DNA of 64,000 bases from Isoetes taiwanensis (lineage: Eukaryota; Streptophyta; Lycopodiopsida; Isoetales; Isoetaceae), in NCBI GenBank assembly GCA_021234155.1, contig JAJEKV010000036.1, positions 7,453,426 through 7,517,425 of the forward strand, in the 5' to 3' direction. Below are positions 24,517 through 33,803 of the stretch, one piece after another. Position 1 is the stretch's first letter; each line of letters begins with the position of its first letter. A program made the position numbers and the translations under genes. The notes under the pieces were generated by a model that worked only from the letters and a program-made list of their open reading frames with translations, was not told the DNA's origin and did not search any database.

Positions 24517-27462
24517 TTAGGTTGTTTGTCTAATCCACATGCCGACCTTATTAAAGTTTGAGGACCATACGTAACTTATTAGCAGCAATGTCGGAACAAA
24601 GTCATATGCAAGAACCTTCACTTCAGATAGATCTATGACAAGTGGCTTGCTTTGGACTTTGCTCTCTTTCCCACTCCTGTTTTTTACCATCTCCAAAGTA
24701 TAACTCCCAATCGAAAGCACCGGCAAGATTTGTTCTCATCCAAAGCACTTTTAATTGAGTGGGAATTCCATCCTCTCTTGTTACCTCCAAAGATTTTAGC
24801 TAGCCGTAACGGCTTCCTGTGATTCATCATTATCACCGGGACGGCTATGAGCATTCCTTTCTGAATCTCTCGAGACCGAACCCGGATACTTTCGAGCAAC
24901 TTGTTGTGCTTTGTGCGCCTGCAGGGCCGGTGTACATGACTGTCATCTTCATCCGAGCTAGCCAATATCTCTACATGTTCCTCTTGATTATCAACTTGCA
25001 TTGGGAGAGTTTGCCTAGACGGCCAGGTTGAATGTAACGGTCTTCGACCTTGTAATGAAGCTTGCAAAATGTCACGCTGTCGGTGAAAAAACCGAGGCCA
25101 CCATAAAGCATCCGCCTCCCAAAAGTGGTTAGAGCACGATCAATACTTGTCTCAATAAAATCCAATGATTTGTTTGAGTCAAATGCTCTTCCCTCCTTTT
25201 ACTCTTTGTGATTTCTTTCAAGCTTTTTAGAGGCATTTGCTCTGCAGAGAGCATGGAACTAGTATTGGGGATGGTGCGAATGAATTGAATACTCACCGGC
25301 CGCCCACCGCAAAGATGTGGCATATTTCTTTCCTTGTAAGATGGCCCTCGCCATCTACAAGTGAAATTTTGATCCGATCTTTGAAATGTAATGTTTCTCA
25401 AGGGCTCAATAGCACAAAGTGACCCGGTTGATCTCTTGAAAAATCCATTCTTTGAAATCATAAGTTTCTTCCAATAACTCGATGTCCGGGCGAGGATTGT
25501 AGGAATCTTGGATAACCTCAATCATTGCTGGTAGGTCGAGAGCTTTTTTTCGAAGCAAGACGCTTAGAGAACCCATTGAACATCTGATCAATTTGGTCGC
25601 GGTGTATGACCAACAAGCGTGAAACCAATCTTCACCTTCTTGAAGATTTGTTTCTCTACTAGCATAGCACGTTAAGTAAACAACGCCCATTCTTATTTTC
25701 CCTTTGTCGTGTTGTCTAGCTGAAGATACGAACCGTGGTATATGTTCTAGATTGGAAAGAAGCTTATTCAATATTGTGATAGTGAGATTTGGATCAAGAT
25801 GAATGTTTGGATAATTCAAAAATGCCTTGCAAGATAGTTTTCCATTAAATACCATAGCACCAACAACATGCGATGTATGAAATCTTCTTCAAGAAGATCC
25901 TTAGGCACATTGACAAAATGTGGTAGGTGGTCTTCTTCCGTCCATTCCATCAATAACAACCGATATGTAGTTGAGTGGTTGTTCCAAAGTTTCTTTCTTC
26001 CTATGTTTTGTCAATTTTCTCCTTTCCAAAGATTGTTGTTCTCATGCTTTTTGTTCTCCTTCAATGCATCCTCAAATGAAAATATGTTTAGGAAAGAACC
26101 TACTTTTAAGTAGAACTAGGCAAGAACACGCCCCGAAGCTTACTTTTTAGTGTGAAGTGTCCTTGCATTTTGTCTCCGAAGCTTTTAATTGAGCATGTAG
26201 CACAAACAGTACATCCTATGCTTTCTAGGAATGGACACGCCGAGAAAACTCTTTTTCCGAACAGCATGAAAGTAAGAGTAGCGCATAAAGCGCTTCTCCA
26301 CCTCAACACACATCTCCTTATAATTATCATAGACTTCTTGTTTCGTGAAATTGTCACTCAAGTGGTACATAGGGCTATTAGGGAGTTTCTCACAAGACTC
26401 CTTAAAGAAACCTTCCATCCGTGAAACACATTGAAGGGCATGAATTCGGTTATGCCTCCCGAATGGCGTGAGTCATTGATGCCCGGATTCTTGTCAAGCC
26501 TTTTCTTCAGCGGTCAAGTCGCCCGCACGCCTAAAGCATGAATCAATTTGAAGGCCGCTTGATGACGGCAGTGGCCACCAAATTGTGTAAGTAAACTTAT
26601 CACCATCATCCGGCCTAATATTGAAGGCTAAGTAGCCCCTTTGGTCTAGCGAGTCATTGAACTGTAACTATCACGAATCAACCTCAATTCCTTTGGTCCA
26701 ATCTTAAGCAAACAACGTTGAGAACAACAATTAAGCTTTGTATGTGTTGCCCGCAAGTGAGCCTCGGCCCATGAGTTTCTTTCTTCTAACAGTTGTACAT
26801 GCTTTCTTGTGTAAGTTACGCTAAGATTCTTACTTGCGGGGGCTTTGAATTCAACATAGAGTCTTGTGGCTTTGGTAGGTCCTCGCCCGAGAGATCAACA
26901 TGAGGTGTTTCTTCGCCTAAGAGATCAACTTGAGGTGTACTTGTAGATGCCGATAGGTTTGGTGTATGCAAGTCCCGGGGGAGGTGCTTTCCCTCTCCGG
27001 GAAAAAAGTAATCGAGGTTGGTGACGAAGTTGACCAGCTCCTCGGTGTCGTGAGAACACGGAGTTGCGTGTCGCCGACCGCTCCCACTTGTTGTAGTACC
27101 ATTTAGCTTAAATTGATGGAGTTGGCGTGATTTGCCTCCTCGGCCCCTACAAGTGGACTATGGGCGGCGTACTAAAATGAAGTGGAGGAGGTAGTCCGAC
27201 CTCTCTAGCCCGAGAGGTGGGGTAAAACGCATTGGTGGGGGCAAACGATGTTCGGGGAGCGTGGTGTGGTGGAGTAAATTGAACTGGTGGTGGAAGCCGA
27301 GGTGGTCGTCTTTGGAGTAAACTCAAAGTGGGGGTTTGAATATTGGAGGCAGAATTTTCGAGGCTACTTCCAGGGTGTCAGTTGAGGAGGTGTGAATGTC
27401 ATTGCAGGAGGAAGCCTGCGAACAGGAGTTGGAGGCTCTGCAGTTCTTTTTTCTCGAGCCAT
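24517..27462 (-). CDS. DUF7869-type transposon-like protein, multi-exon, frames disturbed
   Basis: An ATG at 27462 opens MAREKRTAEPPTPVRR, a basic Pro-rich N-terminus. A second exon (about 27135-26834) reads DTEELVNFVTNLDYFFPGEG and ends PPQ|GTAAGA. The next segments give a Cys-bearing block (KLNCCSQRCLLKIGPKELRL, about 26700), DQRGYLAFNIRPDDGD, KRFMRYSYFHAVRKKSF and a CTVCATC metal-binding motif near 26210. The DUF7869 core follows (about 25855-25540): GKLSCKAFLNYP, then the signature VGHT plus RDQIDQMFNGFSKRL, close to the family's usual VGHTHEDIDQMFS. A C-terminal block at 25165-24971 contains TTFGRRMLYGGLGFF. Several one-base frame breaks lie in homopolymers. Family function is unestablished; such genes are multicopy and behave like transposon genes. 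It is divergent from the methyltransferase gene. Confidence 0.65.
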
Positions 27463-27483
27463 ACTCAGAAAGGTAGCGTCACA

Positions 27484-27645
27484 CTGTATAAATTTATACG
27501 ACAGAAGAGCAGACGGTAAAAGTTTACACAGGGATGGTATAAATTTATACAGAGAAGGCAAACTTGTAGCTGCAGACTGTATAAATTTATACAGAGATGG
27601 TATAAATTTATACGGAGGAGGAAGACACGGTATATATTTAAACGA
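27484..27645. promoter_or_regulatory. Palindrome cluster 1 in the divergent intergenic spacer
   Basis: Copies or variants of GTATAAATTTATAC start near 27486, 27515 (degenerate), 27536, 27579, 27599 and 27629 (degenerate). They lie just upstream of the DUF7869 start codon and about 140-290 bases upstream of the TATA box of the methyltransferase gene. Both genes could therefore be regulated from here. Confidence 0.8.
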
Positions 27646-27778
27646 AAACTCACAGACACTTGTATTGGAAACTTTATGGAGAAACGCTATACGAAATGGC
27701 ACTTAGCAGGGGTACTTAAGCCTGGCCACCCTATTTTCCATATCGCGCACATTAGTCGGAAGGCGCTCCATGTCCGCC

Positions 27779-27790
27779 TTTATATACCCC
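27779..27790 (+). promoter_or_regulatory. Candidate TATA box of the methyltransferase gene
   Basis: CCTTTATATACCCC lies about 55 bases upstream of the proposed ATG at 27838, in the only GC-containing stretch between the palindrome clusters. Position and sequence fit a plant core promoter; no transcript evidence is available. Confidence 0.5.
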
Positions 27791-27837
27791 TTCTTATTTG
27801 CTCTCCTAACGCGTCTATACGCTTAGTCCATACGGTC

Positions 27838-30800
27838 ATGGCCAACGTAAGTCTACATTCCATCGTTTTAGTTTCTCTTTTGTTTTAATCTGTTAGAGTG
27901 TAAGCTCGAGCGGTATAAATTTATACCGAGATGGCTCTGGATCGGTATAAATTTATACGCCCCGTGCTCGAGCGGTATAAATTTATACCGTTCCAGAACA
28001 CAATCGGTATAAATTTATACCGCAAGTTTACGAGCCCGGTATAAATTTATACCGGCCTCGCAATCGATCGGACCGGATCGTAGCCTACGGAAGCGGTATA
28101 ATTTATACCGCCGTGCTCGAGCCGTATAAATTTATACCGTTCCAGAACCATTTCGGATTCTTGATGTCTAGTGCTTAACGAATGGTCCCGAACCTTAATA
28201 TTTTGGTAATATTGTTGTGTTTTCAGCTTAAATGACACAAATAAAGTGTTAATTTAGTGTGGATTTTATGCCCTTTCATCCTCTTTTTTTACTGTTTTTG
28301 TCCCGGGGGGTGCACTTATACATAAGGGGGGTATGGCATCTGCGTTCGAAGGGTAGTAAAAAACCCCCCTTGTATACACAATTTTAAAAGGCAATTTGAC
28401 CCCTCTGTGTATAGATATTGCTCCAAATTAGTGCCTAAAAACACCCCTAACCCCTAAGTATACGTACGCAAATAGTCCAAAAAATACCCCTCCGTTGAAC
28501 TCTCATGGGTTATACGCTAATCAAAGGTGAATCCCCTGGGGTTTTTGTGTTTCAAAAAGTCGAAAAAGGTTCAGTTTCTTGTATAAAAATGGTTTTTTTT
28601 GCGCGTTTTCCAGCCCTAAGATCAAGTTTGTACTCGGAGGGTCATCATCAAAGGCTGCACCACCAGAGCCACAGACTTATGAACTAAAGGAACAGACTTG
28701 GTACGTCCACAGGGGCGCAAGAGAGAGCAAACCCACTGAGGCGTACCTTTACTTGTGCAATCTATCAGGGAAGGGCAAGTTCAAGTCTGATGATTATTAC
28801 CCTGTTGGCGAAATTATAAGCCTTGTTACTACAGAGAACGATGATGAAGTTTTAATGCAGTGCAACCATGACAAGGGCCCCGTCTACTATGTTCTGAATA
28901 GTAGAATGCTTAGAATAAGCATGTGCAAGCCCAAAGACGCGCACGATTACATTCATTGCAATTACAAGAACGGCTTTGTAAGTTATTCTTAGTTGCTTTC
29001 AGATAAATTTATACCGTCATTCTCTAAACTTAACCCTGCATTGCAGGACATAGTAGAAATTTTAATGTCAGTGGTGTTGTGTGAAGATAAAGTGTTGGTC
29101 AAGGGTCTATGGTACCCCCGTAATATCGAAGAGGAAGTAGTAGAGGAAGAGGAAGAGGAAGAGGAAGAGGAGGAACCAGTCGTCACAAAGGGAAAGGGTA
29201 GGAAGCATTCCCTGGTAGTAGATACAATGACCTCCTACCAAGAAAAAGTCTAGAATCACAAAGTCCTTGACTATAGAGGAGTCGCCAGAAGCTCTTCGAG
29301 AAGGCTCCCCGGAGCGGATATCGTTGTGAAGCCCGCGGATAAGTCGAGTGCTATTCTCAAGCCGGTTAATGAAACCAAACTGCTCAAGCTGCACCATTTC
29401 TTTGACACTAAGCACTATTAAGAGGCCACCAAAAATGAAGATGGGGTCAGAGTGCTTCAGTCCGAAAGTTGTACGCGGCACATGTGGCTATCCTTAAGCA
29501 AAGAATGAGAAGGAATCCTCATGCCCATGTGTCGCCACTAGTTGTGATGGTAGACAGAAGTCAGTGCAACCAATTACAAAACTACAAAAAGTCAGATTTT
29601 GAAGATTACACCTATTATGTTCTTGGAGGCACACATAGTTATAAAGCAAGAAAAGAACTTTCAAAAGAAGAAAGCCGTAATGAAGTCTGGAAAAGTGTGG
29701 AAGCACATATCTATGTGGGGGTGACAGACGAAGAGGCAAAAGTCATTGCCGTGAGTCACAATCTAGACAATGACTTCAGACTAAAGATGAGCCTAATAGA
29801 CAAGATTCGCTTCATGCACCGAGAGTACGTGGATTTCAAACAAGTGCATGGAGACGACTTCAAAAAACAAAAGAACAAGCTTCAAGAGCTTCGAGAAGCC
29901 TGTGTGACAGAGTGCTGCCTCAGTTATGATTCGGATAAGAAACCCATTATGGCTGTCAAACAATACGATAACTACTTTCACCGCCGAGATGGTCAAGTAA
30001 GTAAAAGCTTCAATTCAATCTTTTGTAGTATGTTTAGCGTGGTTAGAAGTTTGTAATAGCCGTGTGACGGTATAAATTTATACCGCGTCGGGCGGTATAA
30101 ATTCGGCCGCCGATAAATTTATACCGCGCTGCCGGTATCAGATAAATTTATACCCGGCCGAAGTCAGCCAGGCCCATCTTCTTCGCCATTCAACACTAAA
30201 CTTTGTTTGACCATTTACGTGTGGGATCTTCAAGAGAGAATTTTTGTATGTTCAAGATGGGGAGCTTAAAGAACAAGCTAGCAAACAAGCAGAAAGAAAC
30301 CAAAGAAAGGTGGTGAGTCAAAACAAAAAATATGAGCATTGTACCACGGACGCTTGATTCTGTGGTCTCAAAAGCAAAGAAATATTTGTTCGCCTGTTGG
30401 AAAAAGTAGTTGCCAAAGAATTCACATTAGACGAGATGGCCAAGGAAGCTAAGACGTAAGCCTCACTTCCTATGCCATGTTTGTTTCTACCTTTTTCGTC
30501 TTTTACAATATTTTTTCCTTTGCGCCGAAAAGACATTGTCACTTGCCGTGCCGAAGTTAATGAAGCAGCTCAACCTAGAAGATCGGGAGGAGTGCAAACT
30601 TTGTAGCCAAGTTGCACCACGATAGTATCATCAGAGAGCACGCTGTTAACTTTAGTGGCTGGGTAAGTTTTGCAAAAAATATGTTATGTGTTTGTGCCTT
30701 TGTCTCACATTACTCTTACAGAACAAGAAGAAGGGGCTACCAACTGGATTCTTAAACCTGGTTCGTAGGGCCAAGGAAGAGAGGCAAAGGCTTAAAGCAA

Positions 30801-32129
30801 TTGAACAGGGTAAAGAGGTCGCCACTTCCAGTTTTGACTCTACATATGAGAGATTTACTACATTTGGTCAGGACGTCCAGTACAGGGTTGTTCAGGGTGA
30901 TTGTACAAGCCTGGGGACTCTTTTAGAAAAGCAAAATTTTACATTATGCATTGCAGATATTCCTTATGGATTTAAAATAAAGGATAGCGCTTTTGACGAG
31001 GAGGCTTTCACTCACGTGCAAGTCCGGTCTTTCCTGGATGGCCTAAAAGAAGTCACGACATCTGAAAACTGGAGGGTCATCATTTTTCATTCCGACCTGC
31101 AGACGATGTCGGTGCTTAAACCTATGGGAGCGGTCTGTAACGCCGGCTTCGAAAACTGTGTTTGGTAAGCTTTACAATTAACGCTTTTTTTTTCCCGGTA
31201 ACTCCACGGTATAAATTTATACCACATCTGTCTTAAGGTTTAAATTTTAAAGGTTGGAACAACCGTGGTATACATTTTATACAGCAAGGCAATGTCTGTA
31301 TAAATTTATACGGCTTGCCGCCGTGGTATAAATTTATACAGCAAGGCAACCGTGGTATAAGTTTATACCGCCACACTACCGGGCTAACTAATTTTCCTTG
31401 TTTTCTTTTTACTAATTTCTAATTGCTGTATTGCTTGGCAGGCTTAAAACAAACGTCAAGGGTCATGGTGGTGGTCCGCGCTTAGTGAGCTGTTTCGAGC
31501 ATTTTCATATAGGTTTTTACAGCGCGGACACCAAAAAAACCATGATTCATTTTAACACGCAGAATGAGAAGACTCCTCCCTGCAATGCATTTCAGTTCCC
31601 AGCTGTTCTGCAGAAATTAAGAGACCCACAGCGACAAGGCGCTGTGGTGTCCCATTATCAGAAGCCACAGCGTCTTATTAATAATTTGATACAGTGGTTT
31701 TCTCGCCCTGGAGACTGGATCTTAGATGCCTTTTCTGGATCAGGCACCACAGCAGTTTGCGCCCTTAAGCAGGGCCGCAATGTCGTCTCTGTCGACATAG
31801 ACCCAGATAAAGTGAGTTTTATCAAGACCAGGATAAGCTCTTGTGAATCCTTTCCTGATGAAAACGAGGAGCTGGGAGCGAAGAACGGTGCCAGCGATGC
31901 TAAGGGCACTTACACAGAAATACAGCCTCCACTAACAGGAAGAAAAGATGAGGAGGTGGAGTTTGTCGACTTGGAGCCTGTGGTGCCCGAGCCAGAGAAA
32001 CCGCCTATGCCAGTAGGTCTGGAATCAGAAGGAGGCGTCTCTGCTGTTATAAGCTCGCAAGAGCCAGATCCTAAGGGGAACGAGAGTCCTGTGGACTGGG
32101 AAGAGCCACCTCTCCCACCTCTGGTATAA
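27838..32129 (+). CDS. BAH-ParB-N6/N4 DNA methyltransferase fusion, multi-exon
   Basis: Exon pieces: 27838-27846 (ATGGCCAAC, tentative), 28621-28977, 29047 to about 29250, about 29260-29996, 30235-30455, about 30533-30662, 30722-31164 and 31442-32129. The first large exons form a BAH-like module (DDYYPVGEIISL; KVLVKGLWYPRN), then an acidic Glu run. 29.47-30.0 kb resembles ParB-like domains (VMVDRSQCNQLQNY; YYVLGGTHSYKA; VGVTDEEAKVIAVSHNLDND). The last two exons are an undamaged beta-class amino-methyltransferase: motif IV as DIPYGF after RVVQGDCTSLG, then motif I as ILDAFSGSGTTAVCALKQ, with KPQRLINNLI between. This order (IV before I) is that of CcrM-type enzymes acting on adenine-N6 or cytosine-N4. 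An acidic Pro-rich tail ends PPLPPLV. The middle has frame breaks (about 29200-29470, 30600) and in-frame stops (about 29420, 30355). No close plant homologue is known to me. Confidence 0.75.
27908..28142. promoter_or_regulatory. Palindrome cluster 2, regularly spaced, in intron 1
   Basis: Seven copies start near 27911, 27943, 27973, 28005, 28037, 28094 and 28123; most are the full CGGTATAAATTTATACCG. The first five are 30-32 bases apart, close to three helical turns. Spacers include repeated GTGCTCGAG and GTTCCAGAAC words, so a ~32-bp unit was probably amplified. The cluster falls inside the proposed first intron. Confidence 0.85.
29002..29017. promoter_or_regulatory. Single palindrome half-variant in intron 2
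   Basis: ATAAATTTATACCG lies within the 69-base intron 28978-29046, between a GTAAGT donor and a TTGCAG acceptor. The flanking exons join in phase (NGF|DIVEIL), so the site is cleanly intronic. Confidence 0.75.
30066..30157. promoter_or_regulatory. Palindrome cluster 3, in an intron of the methyltransferase gene
   Basis: One full palindrome (30068) and three partial copies (30092, 30111, 30141) sit in the intron 29997-30234. The partial copies have GC-rich replacements of one arm (for example ATTCGGCCG). Confidence 0.8.
31206..31372. promoter_or_regulatory. Palindrome cluster 4, in the intron splitting the methyltransferase domain
   Basis: Copies start near 31208, 31267, 31298, 31325 and 31354, the last four 27-31 bases apart, with repeated spacer words GCAAGGCA and CCGTGG. 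The intron is 31165-31441, between GTAAGC and TTGGCAG. Exons join within a Trp codon. Confidence 0.85.
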
Positions 32130-32137
32130 ATTTATAC
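32123..32137. promoter_or_regulatory. Terminal palindrome spanning the stop codon
   Basis: GGTATAAATTTATAC covers the last codons, and its TAA (32127-32129) is the stop codon of the methyltransferase. Five bases later the hAT-related sequence begins. It is the only copy overlapping coding sequence. Confidence 0.85.
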
Positions 32138-32142
32138 AGACG

Positions 32143-33325
32143 TTTTCATAGTTTTGTTTAGCCCTTTGAAAACGTAAAAAAAAAACGTTTTCTTCCTGGT
32201 TTAGAATAAAAAATGTAAAAAAAAACGCTGCCGGAATTTCATACTGGAAAACATATGATGATATTTCATTAAAAATTCTCAGAGGTCTGATACATTATGA
32301 CGGAAACTTTGAGACAGAAATTAACTTAGACAGAACTCTTGACATAAATCTATCTATCACAGAATTAGAGTGTGAGAAACAACTTCACAATCCTCATCAG
32401 GGATTTCTGCCACTGTAACCTCTTGGGCATCTTCAATCTCAATTGCTCCAGCTTCTTCCCAATCAATCAAGGTCTTGTCATCTGCTGGTAACTCCAATTA
32501 TCTTCTTTTGATTAGCCTTAAATTAGTGTGAACATACACAAGATCATTCAGCCTTGATGCAGTTAGCTGATTTCTCTTTTTGTTATGATGGATATCAAAT
32601 ACACCCCAAGAACGCTCACATGCAGATGCACTACATACCTGGCTCAAAATGCGAATTGCCCAATGTTGAAGACTTGAAGTTGATGCACCATAGCACTCAC
32701 ACCATTTTGCTGCAGCAACCTTATCCCTGTCATCTGTAGCTGCTGCCAAAGAAAATAATCCTTTACCTGCCATATAGTGGCGATACTCTTGACGAACTTG
32801 AGCTTGCATCTCCTCCTCTGTTATCATCCTTTCCATGCATTTATAGAACTGCTCCATGAGTTCTGAATCTCTTTCATGGCCTTGCCCATGAAACTTTGGA
32901 TTCGATATGCATGCAGCAGCATAGATTGGGCGGTGAAGAAACTCCCATCTTTCATCAACACATCGCCAAAAAAGTTGAATGGTCTCATCATCCATCTTGG
33001 AGATCTTAGCTTTCTTGCACATCTCCTCTTTAGCACGATCCAAGGCTTCATACACCTCACCTACACATGGTTCTTCACCATCTACGAGGCGCAACACTTT
33101 GAGAAGTGGACTTGTAACCCTTGTAATCATGGACAAATTGTTCCAGAATTCCTCACTTTCACTCCCTGTAATATACCTGCAAATTATTGTTCCAGATTCT
33201 CTTATTTGGCATTTCTGCTGAGAAATCCAATTTTCCCACTCTTTGTTGATTACAGTTTGCTTTAGTGCAGATTTTGCACGCAAAACACTCCTCATGGACA
33301 AGATCTCTATAGCAAAGAGAGGTAT
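32143..33325 (-). mobile_element. hAT transposase fragment, C-terminal half
   Basis: From ACGTTTTCATAG at 32143 the sequence matches the 48-62 kb array units. The minus strand encodes the C-terminal half of a BED/DUF659-type hAT transposase, ending in a complete dimerisation domain: WAIRILSQVCSASACERSW, FDIHHNKKRNQLTASRLNDL and VYVHTNLRLIKRR. The array copies lack about 130 bases found here at 32416-32545, so this fragment keeps the original C-terminus. Upstream of about 33325 homology stops, so the N-terminal half (BED, DUF659) is missing. Confidence 0.9.
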
Positions 33326-33777
33326 AGAATGGGTTAATAGGCACTTCGGAATTCTGAATCGGCAACAGCGGAAACTATTGGCAGGGATGGCTTCACACCA
33401 CAAAGGGATGCAGGAAGCTATGGCGAACCTGATGGATGACTACACAAAGCTTAGATGCTTTAGTGCAGAAAACAGTCATTTTGTATGCATCACCATTGGA
33501 TCCAGTAATACCAGCTCCTCCTGCTGCTCAGGAAATGCATGGGTAAAAAATCTCAGGTAGAGAGTCAGAGCTTTCAATGAAAAGCCAAATTTTGTAACAC
33601 TAGTAATGGTGCCCGGCGTTGCCGGGCTTTAGTGCTGGATTTATACAAAGATGAAGTGAGTGTTTTGAGGGAGGGAGGGGGGGGGGGCGGAGGGTAGGGT
33701 TGCTTATACGACTCTCTCTATATACTTATCAAGTTGGACTCTCACTTTATAGAAAGGAGGAATACTCCATTTTATAA
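33326..33777. other. Unassigned sequence with a GCCCGGC hairpin and a G run
   Basis: No gene recognised. At 33611-33630 GCCCGGCGTTGCCGGGC forms a perfect 7-bp stem, and a run of G follows at 33667-33690. GC-rich hairpins of this kind can mark rolling-circle element ends, but nothing else here supports that. Confidence 0.35.
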
Positions 33778-33803
33778 GGAAGGAAGGAAGGAAGGAAGGA
33801 AGT
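33778..33803 (-). repeat. (TTCC)n tail of the LINE
   Basis: On the minus strand AATAAACTTCC leads into six TTCC units. The run marks the 3' terminus of the LINE next door and matches the TTCC tail at 45540-45602. Confidence 0.8.

Noticed and set aside
27364-27702. 112-codon minus-strand frame rich in INLY/KFI repeats
   Set aside because: The repeats are translations of the palindrome. Only the part from the ATG at 27462 downwards has independent, non-repeat coding character.
27911-28139. CRISPR-like array (repeats with ~15-bp spacers)
   Set aside because: The repeat is a full palindrome, spacers are short and themselves partly repeated, the cluster lies in an intron of a plant gene and continues in other introns. 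There are no cas genes and the genome is eukaryotic.
24517-32137. Integrated giant-virus segment
   Set aside because: Both genes have GT/AG introns, DUF7869 is a transposon-like family, and no viral core genes (capsid, polymerase B, packaging ATPase) are present. It cannot be excluded for the methyltransferase alone.
33611-33630. Helitron terminus based on the GCCCGGC hairpin
   Set aside because: No matching TC start, CTRR end or Rep/helicase sequence was found, and a single hairpin is weak evidence.
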